Shown piece after piece: positions 20,535 through 29,633 of a DNA stretch of 64,000 nt. Positions within the stretch are counted from its first letter, which is position 1. Every line of letters begins with the position of its first letter. The translations under genes were made by a program, and so were the position numbers. Source of the stretch: Pedococcus sp. 5OH_020 (lineage in GTDB: Bacteria; Actinomycetota; Actinomycetes; Actinomycetales; Dermatophilaceae). Location of the stretch: positions 186,001 through 250,000 of the forward strand of contig NZ_JAPYZV010000004.1 of the NCBI RefSeq assembly GCF_027812955.1. The letters run 5' to 3'. The notes below the pieces were generated by a model, which was given only the letters and a program-made list of their open reading frames with translations, searched no databases and had not been told where the DNA came from.

Positions 20535-21569
20535 TCAGTGCTCGAAGGCCCGTGCCTCACCGATGACGGACAGTCCGACGATGGACCCGGTCGGCGGCAC
20601 GTCGGTCCCGTTGACCCTGGCCGTCACGACGGTGTGGTCCGCCTGCAGCCTCAGGGCCACGAGCGCGTCGTGGCCGAAGTACGTCGTCGAGAGCACCTCG
20701 GCGCATGGCACGCCGGGCGCCATCGCGCCGAGCTGGATCTGCTCGGGTCTGATGAGGACGTCCACGGTGCCCTCCGGAGCCGGCTGGTGCACCCGGAGCC
20801 GGCCGAGAGCAGTGCTGACCGACGTGCCGTCTGCCTTTCCGTGCAGGAAGACCGCGTCGCCCAGGAACGCTGCGGCGTGCCGGTCCGCGGGCCTGGCGTA
20901 GACCTCCGCAGGGGAGCCGACCTGTGAGAAGTGACCCGCGTGCATGATCGCGACCTGGTCGGCGAAGGACAGCGCCTCGGCCTGGTCGTGCGTCACGAGC
21001 ACCACGGTCACCTCCTGCTTCGCCAAGGCGTCTGCCACCGCCTCACGGGTCGTAGCCCGCAGCCCGGCGTCGAGAGAGGAGAACGGCTCGTCGAGCAGGA
21101 CCACCTTCGGGCGACGGGCGAGCGCCCTGGCCAGGGCGACCCGCTGCTGCTGTCCACCGGAGAGCTGGTCGGGGCGACGGGCGGCGAGTTCGGGGCTCAG
21201 GCCGACCAGGTCGAGCAGCTCGGCCACTCCTTCGCCCGACCTGCGGGCAGCGCGGGGCAGGCCGTAGGCGACGTTGGCCCCCACGCTGAGGTGGGGGAAC
21301 AGGTTCCCCTCCTGGGCGACATACCCCACACCGCGCCGCTCGGGCGCGACCCACGTCCCCGGTCCCACCACCACCTGGTCGTCCAGGGCCACCGTCCCGG
21401 CGTCAGGGGTCTGGAAGCCGGCGACCACCCTCAGCAGGGTGGTCTTGCCGCAGCCCGACGGGCCCAGGATGGCCGCGGTGGTGCCCGAGGGCACGAGGAG
21501 GTCGAGGCCGTGCAGGACCGGGCGCCCGTCGTACGACGCGGCGACACCGCGGATGCGCAGCGTTGTCAC
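20535..21569 (-). CDS. fbpC: Ferric iron ABC transporter ATP-binding protein
   Basis: ATPase of 344 residues with Walker A GPSGCGKTT, signature [15 protein letters not shown], Walker B VVLLDEPFSSLD and VTHDQAEAL. The extra C-terminal TOBE-like domain of about 100 residues (VDVLIRPEQIQLG) is typical of iron and polyamine importers. GTG at 21569 overlaps the fbpB stop. It is the last gene of fbpA-fbpB-fbpC and converges on dgt. Iron as substrate comes from the binding protein and the upstream box. Confidence 0.92.
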   Translation of the reverse strand: MTTLRIRGVAASYDGRPVLHGLDLLVPSGTTAAILGPSGCGKTTLLRVVAGFQTPDAGTVALDDQVVVGPGTWVAPERRGVGYVAQEGNLFPHLSVGANVAYGLPRAARRSGEGVAELLDLVGLSPELAARRPDQLSGGQQQRVALARALARRPKVVLLDEPFSSLDAGLRATTREAVADALAKQEVTVVLVTHDQAEALSFADQVAIMHAGHFSQVGSPAEVYARPADRHAAAFLGDAVFLHGKADGTSVSTALGRLRVHQPAPEGTVDVLIRPEQIQLGAMAPGVPCAEVLSTTYFGHDALVALRLQADHTVVTARVNGTDVPPTGSIVGLSVIGEARAFEH

Positions 21570-23116
21570 GGGGTCGGCTCCTCCTCGGCTCGGCGCAGCA
21601 GCAGGTACGTCAGCGGGGCGGAGACCAGCACCATCGTCGCTGCGTACGGTGCCGCGCCCGCGTAGTCGATGCTCTCACTCGCGCTCCAGAACGCGGTGGC
21701 CAGTGTCTGCGTCCCCGTGGGGGCGAGCAGCAGGGTCGCCGTGAGCTCGGTGGCGGTTGCGATGAACACCATCGCGAACCCGGCCAGGGCGCCGGGCGCC
21801 GTGAGCGGCACCATGACTCGGAGGAAGGCCCTGAGCGGCCCGTCACCCAGCGCCCTCGCCGCCTCGATGAGCTCCTCCGGAGCGTGTGCCATCGCGGCCC
21901 GGATCGTCACCATGGCGAGGGGGATGAAGAGGATGGTGTACGCGGCGACGGTCACCACGCTCGTCTGGTAGACCGGGCGGGCGTACCGCACCGAAAGCGT
22001 CACCAGGGCAAGGGCGATGACGACCCCCGGCAGGGAGGACGCGACGTACGTGGCTCGTTCCACCAGCACCGACAGCCAGCTTCGGCGACGAGCGATGAGC
22101 CACGCGACCGGGAAGGCGGCGGCCACACTGACCAGGCCTGCGGAGGTGGCCAGCCGTAGCGTGCCCCACACCGTCGCGGCGAGCTCGGCCGGGTCGAAAC
22201 CGCTCTCCGACTGGCCCCCGGCGGAGAACCAGTACACCAGGCTGCCCAGCGGCACGCCGAGCGCCAGCACGGTCAGCGCCGTCATGAACACCAACGCCGG
22301 GACGGTCCAGCGGCCGAGCGGAGCAGACAGCGCCCGGCGTGCCGCCCCGCGACCCAGGCGGGCGTGGCGCAGCGTCCCGCGGAGCAGGGACTCCACCGTG
22401 AGCAGGGCCAGGCACAGCGCGATGAGGACGACGGCGAGCAGGCTGCCCGCGCTGTTGCTGAAGGCCACCTGGAACTGCTCGAGGATCGCCGTGGTGAACG
22501 TGTTGAAGCGCAGCATGGCCAGGACGCCGAACTCGGACAGCAGGTGCAGCGCGACCAGTAGCATGCCGCCCAGCGCCGCCGGTCGCAGCTGCGGCAGGAC
22601 CGCGCGGAAGAAGGCTGCCCAGGGGCTCAGGCCCAGGGAGCGGGCCGAGTCCTCCAGGCCCTGGTCCAGCCCCCGCAGCACTGCCGCCACGGGCAGGAAG
22701 ACGAAGGGGAAGTACGACAGGGTCGTGACGAGGACGGAGCCGCCGAGGCCTTCGAGGTCAGGCCGGACCGTCACCCAGGCGTAGCTGTTGACGAAGGCGG
22801 GGACGGCCAGCGGGCACACCATGAGGACCCGCCAGTAGCGGGCACCGGGCAGGCTCGTCCGCTCCACGAGCCAGGCCGCGCACACCCCCAGCACGGTGGT
22901 CAGCGACACGGTGACGAGGACGAGGGAGGCGGTGTTGCGCAGCAGCTCTCCGACGCGCGGTCGCCACAGCAGGTCGAAGGCCTGTGCCGGACCGACCTCG
23001 AACGCCTTGAGCACCACGACCAGCAACGGCAGTACGCAGAGCGCCGCGACGGCCAGGCTGGCCGCCACGACGGGCGCGGGCGTGGCACCGGAGGCGCCGC
23101 GCGGGGGTCTGGTCAT
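21566..23116 (-). CDS. fbpB: Ferric iron ABC transporter permease, two fused domains
   Basis: Membrane protein of 516 residues with about twelve transmembrane helices in two repeated halves, each ending in the EAA-type loop that contacts the ATPase (ARSLGLSPWAAFFRAVLPQLRPA region and AARALGDGPLRAFLRVMVPL). This is the normal fused architecture of FbpB/SfuB. ATG at 23116; 11 bases downstream of fbpA and overlapping fbpC, so it is translated as one operon. Confidence 0.92.
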   Translation of the reverse strand: MTRPPRGASGATPAPVVAASLAVAALCVLPLLVVVLKAFEVGPAQAFDLLWRPRVGELLRNTASLVLVTVSLTTVLGVCAAWLVERTSLPGARYWRVLMVCPLAVPAFVNSYAWVTVRPDLEGLGGSVLVTTLSYFPFVFLPVAAVLRGLDQGLEDSARSLGLSPWAAFFRAVLPQLRPAALGGMLLVALHLLSEFGVLAMLRFNTFTTAILEQFQVAFSNSAGSLLAVVLIALCLALLTVESLLRGTLRHARLGRGAARRALSAPLGRWTVPALVFMTALTVLALGVPLGSLVYWFSAGGQSESGFDPAELAATVWGTLRLATSAGLVSVAAAFPVAWLIARRRSWLSVLVERATYVASSLPGVVIALALVTLSVRYARPVYQTSVVTVAAYTILFIPLAMVTIRAAMAHAPEELIEAARALGDGPLRAFLRVMVPLTAPGALAGFAMVFIATATELTATLLLAPTGTQTLATAFWSASESIDYAGAAPYAATMVLVSAPLTYLLLRRAEEEPTP

Positions 23117-23127
23117 CGGCTCGTCAC

Positions 23128-24159
23128 CTAGAGCAGTCCCGCCTTCGTCATGAGCTGGATCACCTCGGGGCCGTTGAGCCGCGCCGGGTCGACGGCGGGC
23201 GCCTCCAGCGAGGCCAACGGTTCCAGGGCGGGATCGGACGCCACGCCCCTGCCCACGGCATACTCCTTGGCGTCACTCGTCGCCAGCACCTTCTGCCCTG
23301 CCTGGCCGGTCACGAACGCGAGGAACTTCTGCGCGTTGGCACCGTGCCTGCTCGACTTCAGCACCGCGCCGCCCGAGATGCTGACGAAGGCGCCCGGGTC
23401 ATGGTGGCGGAAGTAGAGCAGCCTGGTGTTCTTGCTCCCGGCCTTGGTCAGCGCCTGGTCGCGGTACCAGTAGTAGTGGTACATGATCCCGACGGGCACC
23501 TGGCCGGAGTTCACCGCCTTCATCACGGCGATGTTGTTCTGGTAGATCTTGCCGCCGTCCTTGAGGGCCTTGAGCCACGCCGCGGTCTTGGCCTCGCCCT
23601 GCGTCGCGAGCACCGCACTGACGATGGCCTGGAAGTCCGCGCCTCCTGCGGCGGCGCCCCACCGTCCGGCCCACCTGGGGTCCTGGAGGTCCATGAGCGA
23701 CTTCGGCAGCTCCGCCTCGGAGATCTTGCCCGGGTTGTAGACGAGCACCGTCGAACGGGCCGCGATCCCGACCCAGTCGCCCGTCGACGGGGCGTACCCC
23801 TTGCCCACCTGAGCGAGTGTCGGGGCGTCCACCTTGGCGAGCAGCCCGGCGTTCTGGACGGTGGTCATGGCGGGGGAGTTCTCGGTGAGGAACACGTCGG
23901 CCGGGGACTTGGCGCCCTCCTGGACGATCTGCGCAGCCATCGACGAGTCGCTCCCGTACCGGATCTGCACCTTGATGCCCGACTGCTCCTGGAACTTCTT
24001 CGCCCACGCCTGGGTGAGGTTCTCGTGCTGCGCGCTGTAGATCGTGAGCTTGTCCGGGTCCAGGTCCTTGCCGGCTTCCAGGCTGCCGCTGCCCCCGCAC
24101 GCCGTCAGGGCCAGCAGAACAGTCGTGCCCAGGGTGGCCAGGGCGGTCCGTCGGCGCAT
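23128..24159 (-). CDS. fbpA: Ferric iron-binding lipoprotein of the ABC importer
   Basis: Extracytoplasmic solute-binding protein of 343 residues. It has a signal peptide with lipobox LTAC, the ferric-binding-protein opening LTIYSAQHENLTQAW, and the tyrosine cluster MYHYYWYRD that usually supplies two tyrosine ligands to Fe(III). The start ATG at 24159 follows a clear GGAGGA. A DtxR/IdeR-like palindrome lies about 80 bases upstream. Together this supports iron-repressed uptake of ferric iron from a chelate. Confidence 0.92.
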   Translation of the reverse strand: MRRRTALATLGTTVLLALTACGGSGSLEAGKDLDPDKLTIYSAQHENLTQAWAKKFQEQSGIKVQIRYGSDSSMAAQIVQEGAKSPADVFLTENSPAMTTVQNAGLLAKVDAPTLAQVGKGYAPSTGDWVGIAARSTVLVYNPGKISEAELPKSLMDLQDPRWAGRWGAAAGGADFQAIVSAVLATQGEAKTAAWLKALKDGGKIYQNNIAVMKAVNSGQVPVGIMYHYYWYRDQALTKAGSKNTRLLYFRHHDPGAFVSISGGAVLKSSRHGANAQKFLAFVTGQAGQKVLATSDAKEYAVGRGVASDPALEPLASLEAPAVDPARLNGPEVIQLMTKAGLL

Positions 24160-24236
24160 CACGGGGGTCCTCCAGGAGGGGTCGGGAGTATGCCGGGGAA
24201 GTGCGGCGCCCGGCCTTGAGGCCGTCACGACACTGT

Positions 24237-24255
24237 AAAGGCAAGGCTTACCTTA
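24237..24255 (-). promoter_or_regulatory. DtxR/IdeR-type iron box upstream of fbpA
   Basis: The 19-bp AAAGGCAAGGCTTACCTTA matches the DtxR/IdeR consensus TTAGGTTAGGCTAACCTAA at 13 positions and is itself a near-palindrome (AAGGCAAG-G-CTTACCTT). It lies 78-96 bases before the fbpA start, a position that would block its promoter when iron is plentiful. Confidence 0.7.
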
Positions 24256-24388
24256 CCTACCGTGGTTCCAAGGCCGAAATCGCACCTCCGCTGGCACGGA
24301 GATGCGCACTGGACGCGGAAGGGGTGTAGCCCGACCCCGGCCAGCGTCGGACACCACCTAGACTCGGCGGCGGCGACAAGGAGGGGCT

Positions 24389-26338
24389 GTGGCGGGTCGG
24401 ATCAAGACCGACGACATCGCGCTCGTCAAGGAGCGGTCCTCGATCGAGGACGTCGTGAGGGAGCACGTCACCCTGCGCCCAGCCGGACCCGGCTCGATGA
24501 AGGGCCTGTGTCCGTTCCATGACGAGAAGACACCCTCATTCACGATCCGGTCCACCGTGGGCGCCTGGCACTGCTTCGGCTGCGGTGAGGGCGGGGACGT
24601 CATCTCGTTCCTCCAGAAGGTCGAGCACCTCACCTTCACCGAGGCCGTCGAGCGGCTGGCCCAGAGGCTAGGGATGGAGCTGCACTACGAGGAGGGCGGC
24701 CGGCCCACCGGCCGTGACGGGGAGAGCCTCGGTAGGCGGTCGCGGTTGCTCGAGGCACACCGGGTGGCTCAGGAGTTCTACCACCGCGCGCTGCTCGACC
24801 TTCCGGAGGCGCGAGCCGGCCGCGACTTCCTGCGCGAGCGGGGGTTCGACAGCGCGGCGGCGAAGCTCTTCGGGGTCGGCTTCGCGCCCCGGGGTGGCGA
24901 GGAGCTGTCGCGGCATCTGCGCGGCAAGGGGTTCACCGAGGAGGAGCTGACGCTGGGCGGGTTGTCTGGGCGGGGCAGCCGCGGGCTCTACGACCGCTTC
25001 CGCGGCCGGCTGGTCTGGCCGATCCGGGACATCACCGGCGACACCGTGGGGTTCGGGGCCAGGCGGCTGTTCGACGACGACCGGATCGCGGCGAAGTACC
25101 TCAACACGTCAGAGACGCCCATCTACAAGAAGTCAACGGTGCTCTACGGCCTCGATGCGGCGAAGAAGTCCATCGCGGCGGAGCGCAAGGCCGTCGTGGT
25201 GGAGGGCTACACCGATGTGATGGCGTGCCACCTGGCCGGTGTCGAGGGCGCCGTGGCGACCTGTGGCACAGCGTTCGGCGTCGACCACATCAAGGTGCTG
25301 CGTCGCATCATGCGCGACGAGGCGGACCTGGCCCCGGCCCGGGTCGTCTTCACCTTCGACGGGGACGCCGCAGGGCAGAAGGCGGCGATGCGCGCCTTCG
25401 GGGAGGACCAGCGGTGGGCGTCGCAGTCGTTCGTCGCCGTCGCGGACGGCGGGATGGACCCGTGTGACCTCCGGATCGCCAAAGGTGACGACGCCGTACG
25501 CCACCTGGTGGACGACGCGGTGCCCATGTTCGAGTTCGCGGTCCGCACCACCATCGACCGGTTCGACCTGCGCACCGCGGAGGGGCGGGTCCAGGGGATG
25601 CGCGCCGCTGCGCCGATAGTCAACAGCATCCGCGACAGCTCCATGCGCCCCGAGTACATCCGCACGGTGGCCGGGTGGATCGGCGTAGAGGTCGAGCAGG
25701 TGCGGGCGGAGGTGGCCCGGGCGGCACGGGTGGCGGCCCGGGAAGGCGCTGTCGGAGCGGAGGCGACGGTGGGGTCCTCGCGCCTGGATGTCGACGCGGT
25801 GCCGGAGCCGTCCGTCGAGGAGGCGCGGGCCGCCCTGCCGACGCCCGACCTGCGGGACCCTGTGGTGTTCGCCGAGCGACAGCTGCTGCAGACCCTTCTG
25901 CAGTACCCGGACAGCTTCAGCGGCGCCGACGTCGACGCACTCTCGCCGGAGGCCTTCACGGCACCGGCCCACCGCGCTGTCTTCGACGGTGTACGCGGCG
26001 CCGGAGGGCCGCAGCGCGGGCTCTCGGCCCAGGCCTGGGCGGACAGGGTGACCAACGCGTCCGCTCTGGCGGTCAAGGGGCTCGTCGCCGAGCTCGCCGT
26101 GGCATCGCTTCCGACGCGGTTCGACAAGGCGACCGGCCTGCCGGAACGCCGCTACATCGACGCGCTGCTCGTGCGCGTCCAGGAGGTGCTGCTCACCCGG
26201 AAGATCGGTGACGCGATGTCCGCGATGCGGCGGATGGCAGCCGATCCGCAGACCGACCCCGCCAAGGCACGGGCCCTGAGCGCAGAGCTGCAGGACCTCC
26301 AGCGGGAGCTGGCACGGTTCCGGGACAGGGCGAGCTGA
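24389..26338 (+). CDS. dnaG: DNA primase
   Basis: Primase of 649 residues that makes RNA primers for replication. Order of domains: CHC2 zinc-binding domain (C41-x2-H44 and C62-x2-C65 in HCFGCGEGGD), RNA polymerase core with FGARRLFDDDRIAAKYLNTSETP, TOPRIM fold with VVVEGYTDVMA and FTFDGDAAG, and a C-terminal DnaB-interacting region from about residue 480. GTG at 24389 follows AAGGAGGGG. The stop overlaps the next start (TGATG). Confidence 0.96.
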   Translation: MAGRIKTDDIALVKERSSIEDVVREHVTLRPAGPGSMKGLCPFHDEKTPSFTIRSTVGAWHCFGCGEGGDVISFLQKVEHLTFTEAVERLAQRLGMELHYEEGGRPTGRDGESLGRRSRLLEAHRVAQEFYHRALLDLPEARAGRDFLRERGFDSAAAKLFGVGFAPRGGEELSRHLRGKGFTEEELTLGGLSGRGSRGLYDRFRGRLVWPIRDITGDTVGFGARRLFDDDRIAAKYLNTSETPIYKKSTVLYGLDAAKKSIAAERKAVVVEGYTDVMACHLAGVEGAVATCGTAFGVDHIKVLRRIMRDEADLAPARVVFTFDGDAAGQKAAMRAFGEDQRWASQSFVAVADGGMDPCDLRIAKGDDAVRHLVDDAVPMFEFAVRTTIDRFDLRTAEGRVQGMRAAAPIVNSIRDSSMRPEYIRTVAGWIGVEVEQVRAEVARAARVAAREGAVGAEATVGSSRLDVDAVPEPSVEEARAALPTPDLRDPVVFAERQLLQTLLQYPDSFSGADVDALSPEAFTAPAHRAVFDGVRGAGGPQRGLSAQAWADRVTNASALAVKGLVAELAVASLPTRFDKATGLPERRYIDALLVRVQEVLLTRKIGDAMSAMRRMAADPQTDPAKARALSAELQDLQRELARFRDRAS

Positions 26339-26853
26339 TGCGGCTGCCCCTGCGCCGCTCGCAGAGGCTGCCCCCGGCAGTGAGGACTGCACTCGGTCGT
26401 GGCCCCGGAGAACGAGTGCTGGCCTGGAGCCGCGAGGGGGCCTCCGGCACGGTGGTGGTCGCCACGAACCACCGGCTGTACGCCGTGGGGGCTGACGGTA
26501 GCCGTCTGCTGGCCCGGCCTTGGCACGAGGTGGATGCCGGCACGTGGTCCTCGGAGCTGGGCCAGCTCACGGTGACCTGGGTCGACGGTGGCAGACCGGG
26601 GCAGTGGGTGCTGGGACCGGCGTCCCTGCTCCCGGAGACGGTGCGCGAGCGCGTCCAGGCCAGCGTCGTGCTGCTGCAGCGGGTGGACCTCGGACCCCGC
26701 CGCTCGGCACGCGCAGTCATCCGTCAGGACCTGGGCACCGGTGAGTTGGTGGAGCAGGTGGTGCTGGGACGGGGCGTGAGGCGTGACGATCCGGAGGTGG
26801 TCATGCGCAGCGAGGAGGCCCTGGCGTATCTGCGGGAACAGGTAGGCCTGTAA
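26338..26853 (+). CDS. Conserved hypothetical protein coupled to dnaG
   Basis: A 171-residue cytoplasmic protein I cannot assign. It begins with a basic stretch (MRLPLRRSQRLPPAVR), continues with beta-rich sequence (VVVATNHRLYAVGADG, TVTWVDGG) and ends in charged helices. The region VVVATNHRLYAV followed by WHEVDAGTW recalls bacterial PH-like domains, which is an inference only. The ATG overlaps the dnaG TGA, indicating translational coupling, and similar genes are commonly found directly after dnaG in actinobacteria. Confidence 0.8.
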   Translation: MRLPLRRSQRLPPAVRTALGRGPGERVLAWSREGASGTVVVATNHRLYAVGADGSRLLARPWHEVDAGTWSSELGQLTVTWVDGGRPGQWVLGPASLLPETVRERVQASVVLLQRVDLGPRRSARAVIRQDLGTGELVEQVVLGRGVRRDDPEVVMRSEEALAYLREQVGL

Positions 26854-26903
26854 CGCACCCGGACGCCCCTCAGGCCGTTTTCTGCCGCCCCGCCATCCTT
26901 TGC

Positions 26904-26909
26904 TATGGT
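26904..26909 (+). promoter_or_regulatory. Probable -10 element of tRNA-Asn
   Basis: TATGGT, preceded by TGC as an extended -10, lies 35 bases before the mature tRNA-Asn 5' end in otherwise GC-rich sequence. No convincing -35 is seen. Confidence 0.4.
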
Positions 26910-26944
26910 TGCGCAGCGCCGGACGCGGAGCCGCCGACGGTCCT

Positions 26945-27017
26945 TCCCCTGTAGCTCAATTGGCAGAGCAGCCGACTGTTAATCGGCAGGTTGTTGGTTC
27001 GAGTCCAACCGGGGGAG
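26945..27017 (+). tRNA. tRNA-Asn (anticodon GTT)
   Basis: Complete cloverleaf of 73 nt: acceptor TCCCCTG pairs with CGGGGGA, the anticodon stem GCCGA/TCGGC encloses loop CTGTTAA with anticodon GTT, and the T-arm GTTGG-TTCGAGT-CCAAC is canonical. The discriminator is G and CCA is not encoded. It sits after dnaG as in related genomes. Confidence 0.97.
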
Positions 27018-27023
27018 CGCAGC

Positions 27024-27057
27024 ACGAAGGCCCGGGTCGGCGGATCCGGGCCTTCGT
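27024..27057. terminator. Strong hairpin between tRNA-Asn and gluD
   Basis: ACGAAGGCCCGG at 27024-27035 pairs perfectly with CCGGGCCTTCGT at 27046-27057 around a 10-base loop. It is placed to end transcription from both tRNA-Asn and the convergent glu genes. There is no T-run, which is common for actinobacterial terminators. Confidence 0.75.
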
Positions 27058-27090
27058 CGTTGCTCCGCGTGGTCTTGGTTGTGCTGCGCC

Positions 27091-27969
27091 TCAGGTGGCA
27101 GTCGCCGGCTCCACCGGCGCGTGGACGGCCGTAGCCTCGTGCACCGTCGGACGACCCCGCCGGCTCAGGCGCCGCTCGACGCGAGAGGCGACGACCGTGA
27201 GCGAGTAGTTCACGAGGATGAACAGGAGCGCAGCCACGATGTACGCCGGGACGGTGTTGGCGAACGCCGAGCCCAGCGTCTTGGACCAGTTGAGCAGCTC
27301 AAGATAGGTGATCTGGTAGCCCAGCGCGGAGTCCTTCAGGACGACGACGAACTGACCGATGAGCGCGGGCAGCATGGCCGTGAGGGCCTGGGGAAGCTGG
27401 ATCGACCGCAGGGTCTGGGCGGGCGTCAGCCCGATGGAGAGCCCGGCCTCGGCCTGGCCCTTGGGCAGCGAGAAGACACCCGACCGGACCAGCTCGGCGA
27501 CCACCGAGCCGTTGTACAGGGTCAACCCGGTGACGACCGCCGCGAGGGGCGCCGTCTCGCTGGAGAAGATGTCGCTGCGGCTGTATATGCCGAAGTAGGC
27601 GAAGATCATCATCAGTAGCACGGGAACCGAGCGGAAGAACTCGACGACGATCCCGCAGAACCAGCGCACCGCAGTGACGTGGGAAAGGCGCCCGATACCG
27701 AAGACCAGGCCGAAGGCCCCCGCCAGGACGATCGAGACCAGGGCCGCCTTGAAGGTTCCCCAGAGCCCCGGAACGAGGTAGTCGCGCCACACCGCGCGGT
27801 CGGTGACGAACGGCTTCCACATCTCGGCCTTCAGCTGGCCGGCGTCCTGCATCTTGCGGACTGCCACGAAGGCGAGCGCAACCACCAGGAGCACACCGAG
27901 GGCCGACAGGATGGCGTGTCGCCGTCGGGCCCGGGGCCCGGGGGCGTCGAAGAGGACGGACGTGCTCAT
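27091..27969 (-). CDS. gluD: Glutamate ABC transporter permease GluD-like
   Basis: Polar amino acid permease of 292 residues (HisM/GlnP family) with an N-terminal helix, the permease core, and the EAA loop in KGQAEAGLSIGLTPAQTLRSIQLPQAL. It is the last gene of gluA-gluB-gluC-gluD and its ATG overlaps the gluC stop. Glutamate is inferred from the four-gene order shared with Corynebacterium; glutamine or aspartate are alternatives. It forms a heterodimeric channel with GluC. Confidence 0.85.
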   Translation of the reverse strand: MSTSVLFDAPGPRARRRHAILSALGVLLVVALAFVAVRKMQDAGQLKAEMWKPFVTDRAVWRDYLVPGLWGTFKAALVSIVLAGAFGLVFGIGRLSHVTAVRWFCGIVVEFFRSVPVLLMMIFAYFGIYSRSDIFSSETAPLAAVVTGLTLYNGSVVAELVRSGVFSLPKGQAEAGLSIGLTPAQTLRSIQLPQALTAMLPALIGQFVVVLKDSALGYQITYLELLNWSKTLGSAFANTVPAYIVAALLFILVNYSLTVVASRVERRLSRRGRPTVHEATAVHAPVEPATAT

Positions 27970-28631
27970 CGCTTCACCGCCAGTCGTCGCGACATGCTGG
28001 TGAACAGCAGCCCGAGCGGCAGGGTCAGGATGACGAACCCGACGGCGAAGATCACGAAGACCGCGAGGGCGCCCGTCTCGTTCTCGATGATGACGGCCAT
28101 GAGGTTCGCTGCCTCCGCAACCCCGATCACCGCCGCCACGGTGGTGTTCTTGACGAGCGCGATCAACGTGGAGCCCAGCGGCGCGATGGCACCGCGGAAG
28201 GCCTGTGGCAGCAGGACGTGACGCATGCTCTGGCCGAAGGTGAGGCCCATCGCCCGGGCAGCCTCGGCCTGCCCCGCCGGAACGGTGTTCACTCCCGAGC
28301 GCAAGGCCTCACAGACGAACGCGGCGTGGTAGATCGACAGCATCACGATGGCCCACCGCGTCGCGTTCCCCTTGATGTCGCTCGGGTCGAGGTTGAGCCC
28401 GAGGATGTAGGTCATCCCCAGCACACTGAAGACCATCAGCAGCGTCAGTGGCGTGTTACGGAAGATGTTGACGTACCAGGTGCCGAGGAGGCGCAGCACC
28501 GACACCGGCGACACACGCATCACTGCCACCAGGGTTCCCAGGACCAGCGAGCCGATGGCGGAGAAGACCGCCAGGTAGACCGTCAGGCCGAAGGCGCCGA
28601 GGATGTCGTACTTGCTCAGGATGTCACCCAT
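27966..28631 (-). CDS. gluC: Glutamate ABC transporter permease GluC-like
   Basis: Permease of 221 residues with about five transmembrane helices and the EAA loop AGQAEAARAMGLTFGQSMRHVLLPQAF. ATG at 28631. It lies 96 bases downstream of gluB, with a hairpin in the gap that probably lowers expression of the permeases relative to the binding protein. It overlaps gluD. Confidence 0.87.
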   Translation of the reverse strand: MGDILSKYDILGAFGLTVYLAVFSAIGSLVLGTLVAVMRVSPVSVLRLLGTWYVNIFRNTPLTLLMVFSVLGMTYILGLNLDPSDIKGNATRWAIVMLSIYHAAFVCEALRSGVNTVPAGQAEAARAMGLTFGQSMRHVLLPQAFRGAIAPLGSTLIALVKNTTVAAVIGVAEAANLMAVIIENETGALAVFVIFAVGFVILTLPLGLLFTSMSRRLAVKR

Positions 28632-28672
28632 GCAGGGGCCCTTCCGTTGCGGAGCGTGAGCGAAGGAGGCGT

Positions 28673-28712
28673 CTCCGGTATGCCGCCGGGGTGAGGGGGC
28701 GGGATACCGGAG
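28673..28712 (-). promoter_or_regulatory. Stem-loop in the gluB-gluC spacer
   Basis: CTCCGGTAT at 28673-28681 pairs with ATACCGGAG at 28704-28712. The hairpin lies after the gluB stop and before gluC on the transcribed strand, where binding-protein operons often carry an RNA-stabilising or attenuating structure. It contains one copy of the GGTATGCCGCC motif that recurs in spacers of this window. Confidence 0.55.
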
Positions 28713-28727
28713 CGGTCAGCGGACGGG

Positions 28728-29567
28728 TCAGGTGCAGGGATCCTGCTTGGGAGGGTTGGTCGCGGTGTCGACCTTGAACCCTGCCGGCCCGAGGTTGGCG
28801 TCCACGGCCTTCTGCCACTCCCCGGAGCTCACCATCTTGGCGATCGCGCTGTTCACCTTCTCGCAGGTGGCCTTGTCGCCCTTCTTCAGGCCGATGCCGT
28901 AGCGCTCCTCGGAGAACGGCTTGCCCACGACCTTGAGCTTGCCCTTGTACTGCGCCTGCGAGGCGTACCCGGCAAGGATCGTGTTGTCCGTGGTCACGGC
29001 GTCGACGCCCTTGGAGACCAGCGCCGCCACGCACTCGGAGTAGGTGCCGAACTCCTGCAGCTGCACCCCGGGGTACTTGGCCTTGATCTTCTGCGCCGGG
29101 GTCGACCCGGTCACCGAGCACAGCTTCTTGCCCGTCAGCGTCTCCGGACCGGTGATCGCCGTCTCGTCCGACCTCACGAGGAGGTCCTGGCCGGCGACGA
29201 AGTACGGGCCTGCGAACGAGACCTTCTCCTTGCGGGCGTCGGTGATGGAGTACGTCGCGACCACCATGTTGACCTGGCCGGTGGAGAGAAGCGTCTCGCG
29301 CTGCGCCGAGGGCGCCTGCACCCACTGGATGTCGCTCGCCTTGTGACCGAGCTCCTTCGCGACGTAGGTGGCAACGTCGACGTCGAAGCCGGTGTACTTC
29401 GAACCCTCCTTGAGGCCCAGGCCGGGCTGGTCGAACTTGATGCCGACCTTGAACTTGGCGCCGCTGCCTCCTCCGCTGCCGCTGCTCTTGCCACTGTCTC
29501 CGCATGCGGTCAGGCCGAGCGCCAGCACCGATGCGGCGGCGACGGCGCCAATCTGACGTACGTTCAT
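28728..29567 (-). CDS. gluB: Glutamate-binding lipoprotein of the ABC transporter
   Basis: Family 3 extracellular solute-binding protein of 279 residues, with signal peptide and lipobox LTAC followed by a Ser/Gly-rich linker. Conserved binding elements are FDVDVATYVAKELG, LLSTGQVNMVVATYSITDARKEKVSFAGPY split by family-typical spacing, and the hinge VGKPFSEERYGIGLKKG. It collects the amino acid outside the membrane for GluC/GluD. It is 66 bases downstream of gluA. Confidence 0.88.
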   Translation of the reverse strand: MNVRQIGAVAAASVLALGLTACGDSGKSSGSGGGSGAKFKVGIKFDQPGLGLKEGSKYTGFDVDVATYVAKELGHKASDIQWVQAPSAQRETLLSTGQVNMVVATYSITDARKEKVSFAGPYFVAGQDLLVRSDETAITGPETLTGKKLCSVTGSTPAQKIKAKYPGVQLQEFGTYSECVAALVSKGVDAVTTDNTILAGYASQAQYKGKLKVVGKPFSEERYGIGLKKGDKATCEKVNSAIAKMVSSGEWQKAVDANLGPAGFKVDTATNPPKQDPCT

Positions 29568-29633
29568 CTGTTTCCTCCTGATGGTTGGTCGCAGCGCGGA
29601 CTGCGCCTCGGTCGAGTGGCTCGGTGACGTCGC

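Noticed and set aside
20504-20536. Tandem GTGCTGGCTCT repeats at the dgt-fbpC junction
   Set aside because: Three short imperfect copies in convergent 3' ends; too small and G+C-rich to interpret.
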